The notes under the pieces were generated by a model. It searched no databases and had not been told where the DNA came from. It worked only from the letters and a program-made list of their open reading frames with translations. From Pseudorhodoferax aquiterrae (GTDB lineage: Bacteria > Pseudomonadota > Gammaproteobacteria > Burkholderiales > Burkholderiaceae_C), in assembly GCF_014652235.1 (NCBI RefSeq), contig NZ_BMYK01000002.1, positions 248,001 to 312,000 on the forward strand: a stretch of 64,000 nt of DNA, in the 5' to 3' direction. Positions 34,795 through 43,196 of this stretch are shown here, piece by piece. Both the position numbers and the translations under genes were made by a program. Positions within the stretch are counted from its first letter, which is position 1. Every line of letters starts with the position of its first letter.

Positions 34795-35787
34795 TCAGTT
34801 CCTCCGCGTGCCACCGGAAACGCCATCGGTGCGCTCGATCCGCACCACATCGCCCTTGTCTCCGCCCAGGCGCAGTTCGGCCGCACCGAACAGGCGATCC
34901 ACGATGTAATACGGCGACCGAAAACGGTAGTTCACCAACTGCCCGTCGCCCTGCGCGCCGATGACGAACAGCGGCGGCAGCTCGCCCTGCGCGATGCCCG
35001 GCGGGAACTGGATGTAGACCTTCCCGCCGTCATCGAAGGCGCGCAGCGGCTTCCACGGCGGATTGCTGCCGCTGACCGCGTAGCGGAAGCGGATCTTCTC
35101 CAGCGACAGGCCGCTATCGACCGGCGCGACGGCGCTGGCCGCTTGCGCCTGGCGCTGCAGGGCCAGCATCTTGTCCTTCGGGTACTCCCAGGACAACGAC
35201 GCCATCCACGTCTTCTCGGTCGAAGTCAGCTCCAGCAGGTAGGTGCGCCGGCTGGTGGTGATGACTAGGTTGGTCTTCAACCCCGAGCGGATCGGTTTGA
35301 CCATCACATTGACGCGCAGCGCATCGCCGCTGCCGCTCGACGTGTCCCCGACGATCCAGCGAACCGTGTCGCCAGCAGCCACCGTCACCAGCTCCTCACC
35401 AGGCTGGAGCGCGATCACCGTCACGCGGCCCACGGCCGCATAGACCTGATACAGCGCGCCATCTGTGAAGGGCCACACTTGAATCGCGTTGACGTAGCCC
35501 TCGCGCGTGGGCGCAATACGCGCCTCGGCGTTGGCGCGAGACACGCGCACGGTTTCATCGGCGGGTTCTGCGACGGACTTGGCATCCGGCACAGGTTTCA
35601 TCTGCGCTGGCATCGGCAGCACCTGCGGCACAGCCACTACCTCCACAGGCGTAGGCGGCTCCGGCAGCGGCTGGGCCTGCACCGGCTCATCGAGCGAGAT
35701 GGACGGCGGCGGCTTGCCCTGCGTAGCGCAGCCCGTGAGGGCAAGCAGCATGATCGGCAAGGCGGATTTACGGAAAAGATCATTCAT
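34795..35787 (-). CDS. trbG: conjugal transfer protein TrbG (VirB9 homologue), lipoprotein-like
   Basis: This encodes 330 aa from ATG 35787, which has AGGAG nine bases upstream; a longer frame upstream is not used because it overlaps trbF fully. The N-terminus ends in a lipobox LALTGC (Cys20), so it is probably an outer-membrane lipoprotein combining VirB7 and VirB9 features. Domains are the VirB9 N-lobe (YQVYAAVGRVTVIALQPGE) and C-lobe (FDDGGKVYIQFPPG, RFRSPYYIVDRLF). It is part of the mating channel core. Confidence 0.93.
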   Translation of the reverse strand: MNDLFRKSALPIMLLALTGCATQGKPPPSISLDEPVQAQPLPEPPTPVEVVAVPQVLPMPAQMKPVPDAKSVAEPADETVRVSRANAEARIAPTREGYVNAIQVWPFTDGALYQVYAAVGRVTVIALQPGEELVTVAAGDTVRWIVGDTSSGSGDALRVNVMVKPIRSGLKTNLVITTSRRTYLLELTSTEKTWMASLSWEYPKDKMLALQRQAQAASAVAPVDSGLSLEKIRFRYAVSGSNPPWKPLRAFDDGGKVYIQFPPGIAQGELPPLFVIGAQGDGQLVNYRFRSPYYIVDRLFGAAELRLGGDKGDVVRIERTDGVSGGTRRN

Positions 35788-36488
35788 GGTTTTGCTCCTT
35801 CGTTCGCTTCCAGTTCGCGGCTCCACGACAGCCCGTTGGCGTAGATGCCCAGGGGGTTTTTGCGCACGCGCTGCTCGGTGCGCGGCGTCTGCTGCACGAT
35901 GGACACCACGGCGTTCCAGCGTTCGGTGCGATCCAGCGCGCCGTTGACGAAGCGCGTCTCCGTCCAGCGCACGTTGAACGACGTGTCGCTGGCGCGGGTC
36001 ACGCTGCTGATCTGCACCGTCACCGACTCCTTGCCGATACGCGCGAACGGATCGTTCACGCGGGCGTACTCGTTGAGCACCACGGCGCCTTTGTCGGTCG
36101 TGTAGTCATAGGCATCGAGCCAGTTCTGCCGCACCACGATGGGGTCGATGGACAGCGAGCGCACCAGACCGATGAAGCGGCCGAGGTGGTAAGCAATCTG
36201 CGCATCGCTGGGCCGGTACGGCGTGGCCGCTTCGCCGACAGCGCGCACCTGACCCGAGTTGTCCACCTCGATGACGTAGGGGGTGACGATGGACTGCGCG
36301 GAACGCCAGACCAGGCCACCGGCCATCAGTACGGCCAAAGTGAGGCAGCCGAAGGCCATGAACCGCCAGTTCTTCGCCTGTACGCGGGCCGAGCCGATGC
36401 GCTCGTCCCAGGCCTGGGCGGCGGATTGGTACGGGGTAGCAGGCTGCGGTGTGTTGGCATAGCGCACCTGCGGTCTTTTGAATCGCAT
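35784..36488 (-). CDS. trbF: conjugal transfer protein TrbF (VirB8 homologue)
   Basis: This encodes 234 aa. An N-terminal cytoplasmic segment precedes one membrane helix (FMAFGCLTLAVLMAGGLVW, residues about 43-61) and a periplasmic NTF2-like VirB8 domain with VNDPFARIGKESVTVQISSV and a C-terminal NPLGIYANGLSWSREL. It is the inner-membrane scaffold for the type IV secretion channel. ATG 36488; the stop overlaps the trbG start (ATGA). Confidence 0.93.
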   Translation of the reverse strand: MRFKRPQVRYANTPQPATPYQSAAQAWDERIGSARVQAKNWRFMAFGCLTLAVLMAGGLVWRSAQSIVTPYVIEVDNSGQVRAVGEAATPYRPSDAQIAYHLGRFIGLVRSLSIDPIVVRQNWLDAYDYTTDKGAVVLNEYARVNDPFARIGKESVTVQISSVTRASDTSFNVRWTETRFVNGALDRTERWNAVVSIVQQTPRTEQRVRKNPLGIYANGLSWSRELEANEGAKP

Positions 36489-36506
36489 GGGAGTTCTCCT
36501 TCAAGA

Positions 36507-37841
36507 TCAGGAATCGGAATCACGCAGGCTTGGCCCCTGGCTGGAGCTGCCGCCGTCGCCGCCGCGCAGCGTGTGGGCGGCGGTCGTCGCGGCATGGGTG
36601 AGTTGCTGCCTGCGGTGCAGGCGCTTGGCCCAGGCGGGTTGTTCGGCAGACGGAGCCGATCCGCTAGCGTCAGGGTCGGCGTGCGCGGCGCCGGAGGCCG
36701 GCGCGTCATCGGGCCGAAAGGCCGCCGCCATGCGTTCCTTCATCGACCGCGCCCCATCGGCGACTTTCTGCCCGGCCGCCTGCGCGCCGGTCTTGGCAAC
36801 ATTGCCCACGCCGGCGGCGGCACCCTTCAGGCCGCCACCGGCCGAAGTGGAGCCCGCCTGGTACGTCGACTTGGCGCTGCTGGCGGTCGATGCCATCGAG
36901 CGGGCGGCGGCGGGTGCCATGCGTGCCCCGGCCGCCACTGCGCTTCCGACGCCGGTAGCCGCGGCACCGACCGCCACGGCGGTTCCGGCTGCGCCGATGG
37001 CAGCACCGGCCATCGCGCCCGCGCCGAGCTGTGGCCCACCGGACACCAAGCCTGTCGCAATGCCCGGCCCAAAGATGCCCAGGGCCAGCATGGACAATGA
37101 GGCCAGCATGATGACCAGCGCCTGGTCGATGGACGGCTCGGAACCGGGCGGTATCCTGAATTCGGCGAACAGCCCTGAGCCGATACCCACGACGACGGCG
37201 AGCACCAGCACCTTGATGCCCGAGGACACCACGTTGCCCAGCACCTTCTCGGCCATAAACGCTGTCTTGTTCCAGAGGGCAAACGGCACCAGCACGAAGC
37301 CCGCCAGCGTGGTCAGCTTGAACTCGATCAACGTGACGAAGAGTTGCACCGCCAGCACGAAGAAGCTGACGATGACCACCAGCCAAGCGAGAAATAGCAC
37401 GACGATGGGCGCGATGTGGATGAAGACCTCCGGGAAGCCCGCCATCTCCCGGATCTGGTCGAGGATGGGCGCCGCTGCGTCGATACCGGCCTTGGCCAAC
37501 CGTCCCGGCTGCAGGAAGTTGCCCATGCTCAAGGTCGAGCCGCTGGCCGTCAGGCCCAGCCCGGCGAATGAGCGGAACAGGATGCCCGCCAGGGTGTTGA
37601 AATTGCCGATGATGTAGGCGAAGGCACCCACGTACAGCACCTTGCGGATCAGCTTGGCGATCACGTCCTCGCCCTGGCCGGTGGCATGCCCCATCGCCCA
37701 GAACAGCCCGGCGAGCGTCATGTCGATGACGATCAACGTTGCGGTCAGGAACGCCACCTCGCCATGCAACAGTCCGAAGCCCGAGTCGATGTAGCGCGAG
37801 AAGATGTCGAGGAAGCGGTCAATGACCGAAACGTCGTTCAT
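36507..37841 (-). CDS. trbL: conjugal transfer protein TrbL (VirB6 homologue)
   Basis: This encodes 444 aa. At least six hydrophobic helices occupy residues 25-280 (for example ATLIVIDMTLAGLFWAMG, IVVLFLAWLVVIVSFFVLAV, VLVLAVVVGIGSGLFAEF). A long Ala/Gly/Ser-rich cytoplasmic tail follows. This is the VirB6/TrbL polytopic inner-membrane protein of the mating channel. The low-complexity tail produces long spurious frames on the other strand. The gene stands 12 bases from trbJ and 18 bases from trbF. Confidence 0.93.
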   Translation of the reverse strand: MNDVSVIDRFLDIFSRYIDSGFGLLHGEVAFLTATLIVIDMTLAGLFWAMGHATGQGEDVIAKLIRKVLYVGAFAYIIGNFNTLAGILFRSFAGLGLTASGSTLSMGNFLQPGRLAKAGIDAAAPILDQIREMAGFPEVFIHIAPIVVLFLAWLVVIVSFFVLAVQLFVTLIEFKLTTLAGFVLVPFALWNKTAFMAEKVLGNVVSSGIKVLVLAVVVGIGSGLFAEFRIPPGSEPSIDQALVIMLASLSMLALGIFGPGIATGLVSGGPQLGAGAMAGAAIGAAGTAVAVGAAATGVGSAVAAGARMAPAAARSMASTASSAKSTYQAGSTSAGGGLKGAAAGVGNVAKTGAQAAGQKVADGARSMKERMAAAFRPDDAPASGAAHADPDASGSAPSAEQPAWAKRLHRRQQLTHAATTAAHTLRGGDGGSSSQGPSLRDSDS

Positions 37842-37853
37842 GGCCTGGCTCCG

Positions 37854-38582
37854 TCAACGACTGTAGAAATCGACGGACCGCGGCGTGTACGGCGTGCCCT
37901 CACCCAGGAAGCGCCGGTTCACCTCGCGGCCCCGCTCCACGGCGGCGGCCTGCCGCGCCAGTTCCAGCGAGCCCGCGCGATCCTGCGTGATCTGCAGCCG
38001 CTGCGTTTGGATCGACTGCTTGGCCTGCAGGGCCAGCAACTGGTTCGTGGCCTGCATCGCCTGCAAAGCGCCCACCGCCGATTGGCTCTTGCCCACGAGG
38101 TCGGCCAGCACGCCTTCGTCGTCGCTCAGGTTCTGCGATGCCTGAGCCTGCATCTGCATGGTGGTCTGCAGGCCATCGAGCGTGTTCTTCCAGCGTTCCT
38201 GCGCGTCGCGGTACATCTGGTTGCCGCTCACGGTGGCGGCGTATTGCTCGGGGTACAGGCGCTGGAATTCCCGATCCAGATTCGTCACGTCATAGGCCAA
38301 GCCCTTGGCCTGCGCGATCAGCCGCTGGGTGGTCGCCAGATTGGCGCGCAGCTGGCCGACCACGCTGGATGGCAGACTGGCCAGGTTGCGCGCCTGGTTG
38401 ATGAGCATCTGCGCTTCGTTCTGGAGCTGCTTGATCTGGTTGTTGATCTGCTCCAGCGTGCGGATCGCGGTCAGCGTGTTCTGCACGAGGTTCGTGGGGT
38501 CGATCACGACCCATTGCGCCTGCACGGCGGTAGCGGTGCAAAGCATGGCCGCGACGGCGGCGGCGAGAAGACGCTTTTTCAT
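37854..38582 (-). CDS. trbJ: conjugal transfer protein TrbJ (VirB5 homologue)
   Basis: This encodes 242 aa with a signal peptide ending VQA-QW (residue about 22). The mature part is almost wholly helical with many Gln and Asn, as in TrbJ/VirB5 pilus-tip proteins (NLVQNTLTAIRTLEQINNQI). It is periplasmic and needed for pilus assembly and mating. ATG 38582 overlaps the trbE stop (ATGA). Confidence 0.93.
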   Translation of the reverse strand: MKKRLLAAAVAAMLCTATAVQAQWVVIDPTNLVQNTLTAIRTLEQINNQIKQLQNEAQMLINQARNLASLPSSVVGQLRANLATTQRLIAQAKGLAYDVTNLDREFQRLYPEQYAATVSGNQMYRDAQERWKNTLDGLQTTMQMQAQASQNLSDDEGVLADLVGKSQSAVGALQAMQATNQLLALQAKQSIQTQRLQITQDRAGSLELARQAAAVERGREVNRRFLGEGTPYTPRSVDFYSR

Positions 38583-41017
38583 GATGGGTTCTCCTGGAGA
38601 TGGGTGGACGGGAACGAGGACAGCAGGTCGGCGGCCCAATTCAGGCCGCGATGGCGCAGCCACGCGGCTACGAACGGGGTGGAAGCGGATGAAGCGGCAG
38701 CGAGCACCGCGTCGATGTCGCGCTGGTCTTGCGGCGTGGACGTGCCCGCAAAGGCCAGCGTCGCGGCGCCCAGGTCGAGGTCGAACAGGCGGTTGCCGAG
38801 TCGGGATTGGTAGTAGTAGTCGCGCTTGGGCTGCGCGGTCGCCACGATCTCGATCTGGCGCGAGTTCAGCCCGAAGCCTTCGTAGATAACCCTGATCTGC
38901 GGCTCGGTCGCCTGTGGGTTGGGCAGGAAGATGCGGCTCGCGCAGCTCTCGATGATTGCGGGCGCGATGCTCGAATCCTTGATGTCCGCCAGGCTCTGCG
39001 TGGCGAAGATGACGCTCACGTTCTTCTTGCGCAGCGTCTTGAGCCATTGGCGGATGCGCGCCGCAAACACCGGGTCATCGAGGAACAGCCACGCTTCATC
39101 GAGGATCAGCAGCGTGGGCGCACCGTCGAAGCGTTCATCGAAGCGCGCAAAGAGGTAATGCAGCACGGCCATGACGGCGGCCTTGCTGTGCATCAGTTCC
39201 TCCATCTCGAAGCACTGCACGGAGCCGGCGCCCAGGCGATCCGAATCCGCATCCAGCAGCTTGCCGTGGGCGCCGCCCAGCACGTACGGCGCGAGCGCCT
39301 GGCGCAGCGCATTCGATTGCAGCAGCACCGACAGGCCGGTCATCGTGCGCTGCTCCACCGGCGCACCGGCGAGACTGCCGAGCGCCGACCAGATGGCGGC
39401 CTTCTCTTCGGGGCCGACGGCTACACCCTCATGCCGCAAGCGCCCTTCGATCCATTCGGCGGCCCAGGTGCGGTAGCCCTCGCGGTCGATGCGGGCGAGA
39501 GGCTGAAACGCGATCTCGCCATCCATCCCGAGGTCGTAGTGCTCGCCACCCAGCCCGAGGATGGTGGCGCGCATCGAGCGTCCCATGTCGAAGGCAAAGA
39601 TGCGCGAGCCGCGATAGCGCCGAAACTGCATCGCCAATGTGGCGAGCAGCACCGACTTGCCCATGCCCGTAGGACCAGCCACCAGCGTGTGGCCCACGTC
39701 GCCGATGTGCGTCACCAGCCGGAACGGCGTCGCGCCCTCAGTGCGCGTGACGATCAGCGGCGGGCCGTCGAGGTGCGCGTTCTTCTCCGGCCCGGCCCAT
39801 ACCGCCGACACCGGCATCAGGTGCGCCAGGTTCAACGTGGAGACAATGGGCTGGCGCACGTTCGCGTAGGCATGACCCGGAATGGACGACAGCCACGCAT
39901 CCACGGCGTTGAGCGTTTCGGGGATGGTGACGAAGCCACGCCCCTGGATGACGCGCTCCACCCTGCGCAGCTTCTCGTCGGCCACGGCGGCATCCGCGTC
40001 CATGACGGTGACGGTCGCTGTCACGTAGCCGAAGGCCACTTGATCGCTGCCCAGCTCCTGCAAGGCGGCATCGGCATCGGTGGCCTTGTTGCTGGCGTCG
40101 GTATCGACCAGCGGGCTTTCTTGCTGGAAGATCGTCTCGCGCAGCAGCGCGATGACGTTCTTGCGCTTGGCGAACCACTGGCGGCGCAAGCGCCCCAACT
40201 CCCGTTCCGCCTCGGATTTGTCGAGGCACAGAAAGCGCGTGCTCCAGCGATACCCAAATCCCAGGCGGTTGAGGTCGTCCAGAATCCCCGGCCAGGTCGA
40301 GGTCGGGAAACCGCGCACCGTCGCCACGCGCAGATGCTGGTCGCCCAGCATCGGTGCCAGGCCGCCGATCAGCGGCGCGTCGGCTAGCAGAGCGTCGAGG
40401 TGGAATGGCACCTCGGGCACGCCCACGCGGTAACGCCGCGTTGAAACGGTGGCATGCAGGTAGGTCAGCGTCTGGCTGTCATCGAGCCAGACGATCTCCG
40501 GCATCACGCCATCGAGCAGGTCAAAGATGCGATCCGTCTCCGCGACGAAGGCAGTTAGGCGCTCGCGCCAATCCACGCCTTCGGTGGGTCGGTTCTCATA
40601 GAGCAGCCCTGCTGCGCGGGCGCGCGACTCCTCGGCCGGCAGGTACACCAGCGTGAGGTGGTAGCCACTCTCGAAATGGTTGCCCGAGTCCTCGAAGGCG
40701 GCGCGGCGCTCCTCGTCCACCAGCCAGGACAGCGGCTCAGGAAACTCCGAGTGCGGGTAGCTGGCCGCGGGCCGGCGCTCGGCTTCGATGAACAGCGCCC
40801 AGCCCGAGCTCAGGCGGCGCAGCGCGTTGTTCAGCCGCGCCGACGTGGAGATCAACTCGCCCTGCGTCGCGCTGTCGAGGTCAGGCCCCCGAAAGCGCGC
40901 CGTGCGCTGGAAGGCGCCATCCTTGTTCAGCACGACGCCCGGCGCGATCAGCCCGGCCCAAGGCAGCCAGTCGGCCAGCAGCGCCGGCCGCTGGCGGTAT
41001 TCGGCAAGGTTCAGCAT
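38579..41017 (-). CDS. trbE: conjugal transfer ATPase TrbE (VirB4 homologue)
   Basis: This encodes 812 aa from ATG 41017 (MLNLAEYRQRPALLADWLPW). It has a VirB4 N-terminal domain, then Walker A GPTGMGKS at about residue 452 and Walker B LLILDEAWLFL at about 640, followed by the FATQSLADI motif. It powers substrate and pilin movement at the inner membrane. A longer open frame upstream overlaps trbD and is not family sequence. Ten bases separate it from trbD. Confidence 0.95.
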   Translation of the reverse strand: MLNLAEYRQRPALLADWLPWAGLIAPGVVLNKDGAFQRTARFRGPDLDSATQGELISTSARLNNALRRLSSGWALFIEAERRPAASYPHSEFPEPLSWLVDEERRAAFEDSGNHFESGYHLTLVYLPAEESRARAAGLLYENRPTEGVDWRERLTAFVAETDRIFDLLDGVMPEIVWLDDSQTLTYLHATVSTRRYRVGVPEVPFHLDALLADAPLIGGLAPMLGDQHLRVATVRGFPTSTWPGILDDLNRLGFGYRWSTRFLCLDKSEAERELGRLRRQWFAKRKNVIALLRETIFQQESPLVDTDASNKATDADAALQELGSDQVAFGYVTATVTVMDADAAVADEKLRRVERVIQGRGFVTIPETLNAVDAWLSSIPGHAYANVRQPIVSTLNLAHLMPVSAVWAGPEKNAHLDGPPLIVTRTEGATPFRLVTHIGDVGHTLVAGPTGMGKSVLLATLAMQFRRYRGSRIFAFDMGRSMRATILGLGGEHYDLGMDGEIAFQPLARIDREGYRTWAAEWIEGRLRHEGVAVGPEEKAAIWSALGSLAGAPVEQRTMTGLSVLLQSNALRQALAPYVLGGAHGKLLDADSDRLGAGSVQCFEMEELMHSKAAVMAVLHYLFARFDERFDGAPTLLILDEAWLFLDDPVFAARIRQWLKTLRKKNVSVIFATQSLADIKDSSIAPAIIESCASRIFLPNPQATEPQIRVIYEGFGLNSRQIEIVATAQPKRDYYYQSRLGNRLFDLDLGAATLAFAGTSTPQDQRDIDAVLAAASSASTPFVAAWLRHRGLNWAADLLSSFPSTHLQENPS

Positions 41018-41027
41018 GGCATTCCCC

Positions 41028-41312
41028 TCACACGTCCAGCAGCGGCCGGTGCTTGATGTGGCGCGCGAAGACCTGCATGAACTGCGGATCGACACGCGCA
41101 CCCCAGACCGCCAGCGCATGGCCGGCGATCCAGAGCACCACGCCCGGAATCCACAGTTGCAGGCCCAAGCCCACGGCGGCGGCCAAGGTGCCATTGGCAA
41201 TCGCCACTGTGCGCGGCGCGCCGCCCAGCAGGATCGGCTCGGTCAGCGAGCGATGCAGGGGCACCTCGAAACCTGGAGCGAACCCCTGCACGCCATCGTG
41301 GGCCGCGTTCAT
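41028..41312 (-). CDS. trbD: conjugal transfer protein TrbD (VirB3 homologue)
   Basis: This encodes 94 aa. A short soluble N-terminus (FEVPLHRSLTEPILLGGAPR) is typical of VirB3/TrbD. It is followed by two adjacent hydrophobic segments (residues about 36-70) and a short tail with RVDPQFMQVFARHIKH. It is an inner-membrane protein that works with TrbE. ATG 41312 overlaps the trbC stop. Confidence 0.92.
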   Translation of the reverse strand: MNAAHDGVQGFAPGFEVPLHRSLTEPILLGGAPRTVAIANGTLAAAVGLGLQLWIPGVVLWIAGHALAVWGARVDPQFMQVFARHIKHRPLLDV

Positions 41313-41701
41313 ACGACGGCCCCGCCCGAGAAGCTGAAGAACGACAGGAAGAACGAGGACGCGGCAAACGCGATCGACAGACCGAAGACGATCTGGATCA
41401 GCTTGCGGAACCCGCCCGAGGTATCGCCGAAGGCCAGCGCCAGGCCCGTGGCGATGGTGATGATGACCGCGATGATCCGGGCCACCGGACCCTGGATCGA
41501 CTCCAGGATGGATTGCAGCGGCCCCTCCCAGGGCATCGAGGAACCTGCGGCCTGCGCGGTGCCTGCGAGCAGCAGCATCAGCGCCGCGAGCATCAGACCC
41601 TGCAGGGCCGGGCGCGCCAAGCCATCCAGCCGCGCGGGGTGGCAGCGCAGGGCAAGCGGGTTTACAGAAATACGGAAAGCAGGAACGATCATCTGCGTCA
41701 T
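41309..41701 (-). CDS. trbC: conjugal transfer prepilin TrbC (VirB2 homologue)
   Basis: This encodes 130 aa. The long N-terminal leader ends AQAAGSS around residue 50-54, followed by two hydrophobic helices (IIAVIITIATGLALAFG and LIQIVFGLSIAFAASSFFLS). This is the usual plan of the pilin subunit, which is processed and built into the conjugative pilus. Both ends overlap neighbours by four bases. Confidence 0.92.
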   Translation of the reverse strand: MTQMIVPAFRISVNPLALRCHPARLDGLARPALQGLMLAALMLLLAGTAQAAGSSMPWEGPLQSILESIQGPVARIIAVIITIATGLALAFGDTSGGFRKLIQIVFGLSIAFAASSFFLSFFSFSGGAVV

Positions 41702-42735
41702 GGCAGTTCTCCAGGTTGATCAGGGGACACGGAAGAAAGGTCGGACTGCGGCAGCAGCTCCGGGAATGGAGCCTCCAGCGCATCCGCCAGTTGGTAGCCC
41801 GAGCCGTCGAAGCCGACGACCCGAGCGATGCTCTCGATGCGGCGCTTGCGTCCGCGCCCGGCAATGTGGATGACCACGTTGACCGCTTCCGCGATCAGCG
41901 CACGGGGCGGGTTCACCGCCACTTCGAGAATCAGTTGCTCCAGGCGCAGCAGCGCGCCCAGCGCGGAGCCGGCGTGGATCGTGGCGATGCCGCCGGGGTG
42001 GCCGGTGCCCCAGACCTTGATGAGATCCAGTGCCTCGGCGCCGCGCACCTCGCCGACGACCACACGATCCGGGCGCAGGCGCATGGACGAACGCACCAGC
42101 TCGGTCATGGACACGACGCCCTGGCGCGTGCGCAGCGGTACGTGATCGCGCGCCGCGCATTGCAGCTCCACCGTGTCTTCGAGCACCAGCACGCGGTCGC
42201 CCGTGGCGGCGATTTCGGCCAGCAGCGCATTCGCCAAGGTGGTCTTGCCGGTGCTGGTGCCGCCCGCGATCAGGATGTTCTGGCGCTCGCGCACGGCGCG
42301 CACCAGCAAACCAGCCTGTGCGGCGGTCATCATCCCGTCCTCGATGTAGCGCGACAGCGGGATCACACCAAAGGCACGCTTGCGCAAGGCGAAGGCTGGC
42401 CCCGGTGCAGCGGGCGGCAGGATGCCCTCGAAGCGTTCGCCGGTCTCGGGCAGCTCTGCCGTCAAAAGCGGCTGGCCGCGATGCACCTCGGCGCCGACGT
42501 GGGCGGCCACGAGACGGATGATGCGTTCGCCATCAGCCTCGGACAGCTCCTCGCCCATCGGGGCGCGGCCCGTGGACAGACGATCCACCCAGAGCGTGCG
42601 GTCGGGGTTGAGCATGATTTCCACCACGTCCGGGTCTTCGAGCGCGGCGGCGATCAGCGGCCCCATGGCCGTGCGTAGCATCTGAATGCGGCGATCCAGC
42701 GAGGTGGCCGTGAAGGAGGAAAGAACGGCGCTCAT
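41698..42735 (-). CDS. trbB: conjugal transfer ATPase TrbB (VirB11 homologue)
   Basis: This encodes 345 aa. Walker [11 protein letters not shown] is at about residue 158, with the Asp box [12 protein letters not shown], Walker [16 protein letters not shown] and the His box [13 protein letters not shown]. It is a hexameric secretion ATPase of the VirB11/PilT class that drives pilus assembly or transfer at the inner membrane. It overlaps both trbC and the copG-like gene. Confidence 0.95.
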   Translation of the reverse strand: MSAVLSSFTATSLDRRIQMLRTAMGPLIAAALEDPDVVEIMLNPDRTLWVDRLSTGRAPMGEELSEADGERIIRLVAAHVGAEVHRGQPLLTAELPETGERFEGILPPAAPGPAFALRKRAFGVIPLSRYIEDGMMTAAQAGLLVRAVRERQNILIAGGTSTGKTTLANALLAEIAATGDRVLVLEDTVELQCAARDHVPLRTRQGVVSMTELVRSSMRLRPDRVVVGEVRGAEALDLIKVWGTGHPGGIATIHAGSALGALLRLEQLILEVAVNPPRALIAEAVNVVIHIAGRGRKRRIESIARVVGFDGSGYQLADALEAPFPELLPQSDLSSVSPDQPGELP

Positions 42736-43196
42736 AAGGCACGCTCCTGGGCATCTGCAGCGGCCGCCGCGCCCTCCGATCGCGTCGGATCGGGGTGCAG
42801 TTCCTCCACCACATCCCGCACCAGGCTGCGCCCGCGCAGCAAATGCCGTCCGAGCTGTTCGACGAACTGCTCGAAGCGGGCCTTGCCCTGGGCGCGAGCG
42901 GCGTCCTGATGGGCCTCGGGCACGGGCGTGCTCACAGTGAGGAAATAGCGGATGAACAGCGCCAATGTTTCGATGGCAATGTTCTGGTCGCGCTCCAGAC
43001 GCTCGGCGTGGCGCGACAGGCGATCCAGTCGCTTGGCAATCGCCGCCTCGCGCTGGTCGGCCGCATCGGGCGACAGCCAGGAGGCCAGGGCCGCCGCGAC
43101 GATGCTGGACTTGGACACGCCCTTCTTGGCGGCCAGTTCATCGAGCCGCTTGCTGTGCTCCGGCTGGATGAACACATTGAGGCGGTGTTGGGTCAT
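42732..43196 (-). CDS. CopG/ribbon-helix-helix regulator of the transfer operon
   Basis: This encodes 154 aa. The N-terminus (RLNVFIQPEHSKRLDELAAKKGVSKSSIVAAAL split over residues 5-37) is a ribbon-helix-helix DNA-binding domain. The rest is helical with EAHQDAARAQGKARFEQF. In Tn4371-type elements a copG-like gene sits between traG and trbB, as here, and may repress the operon. It overlaps traG and trbB by four bases each, so it is made with them. Confidence 0.87.
   Translation of the reverse strand: MTQHRLNVFIQPEHSKRLDELAAKKGVSKSSIVAAALASWLSPDAADQREAAIAKRLDRLSRHAERLERDQNIAIETLALFIRYFLTVSTPVPEAHQDAARAQGKARFEQFVEQLGRHLLRGRSLVRDVVEELHPDPTRSEGAAAAADAQERAL

Noticed and set aside
36186-37617. Long plus-strand frames opposite trbL
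   Set aside because: They read the repetitive Ala/Gly tail of trbL backwards; no independent start signal or homology that I can see.
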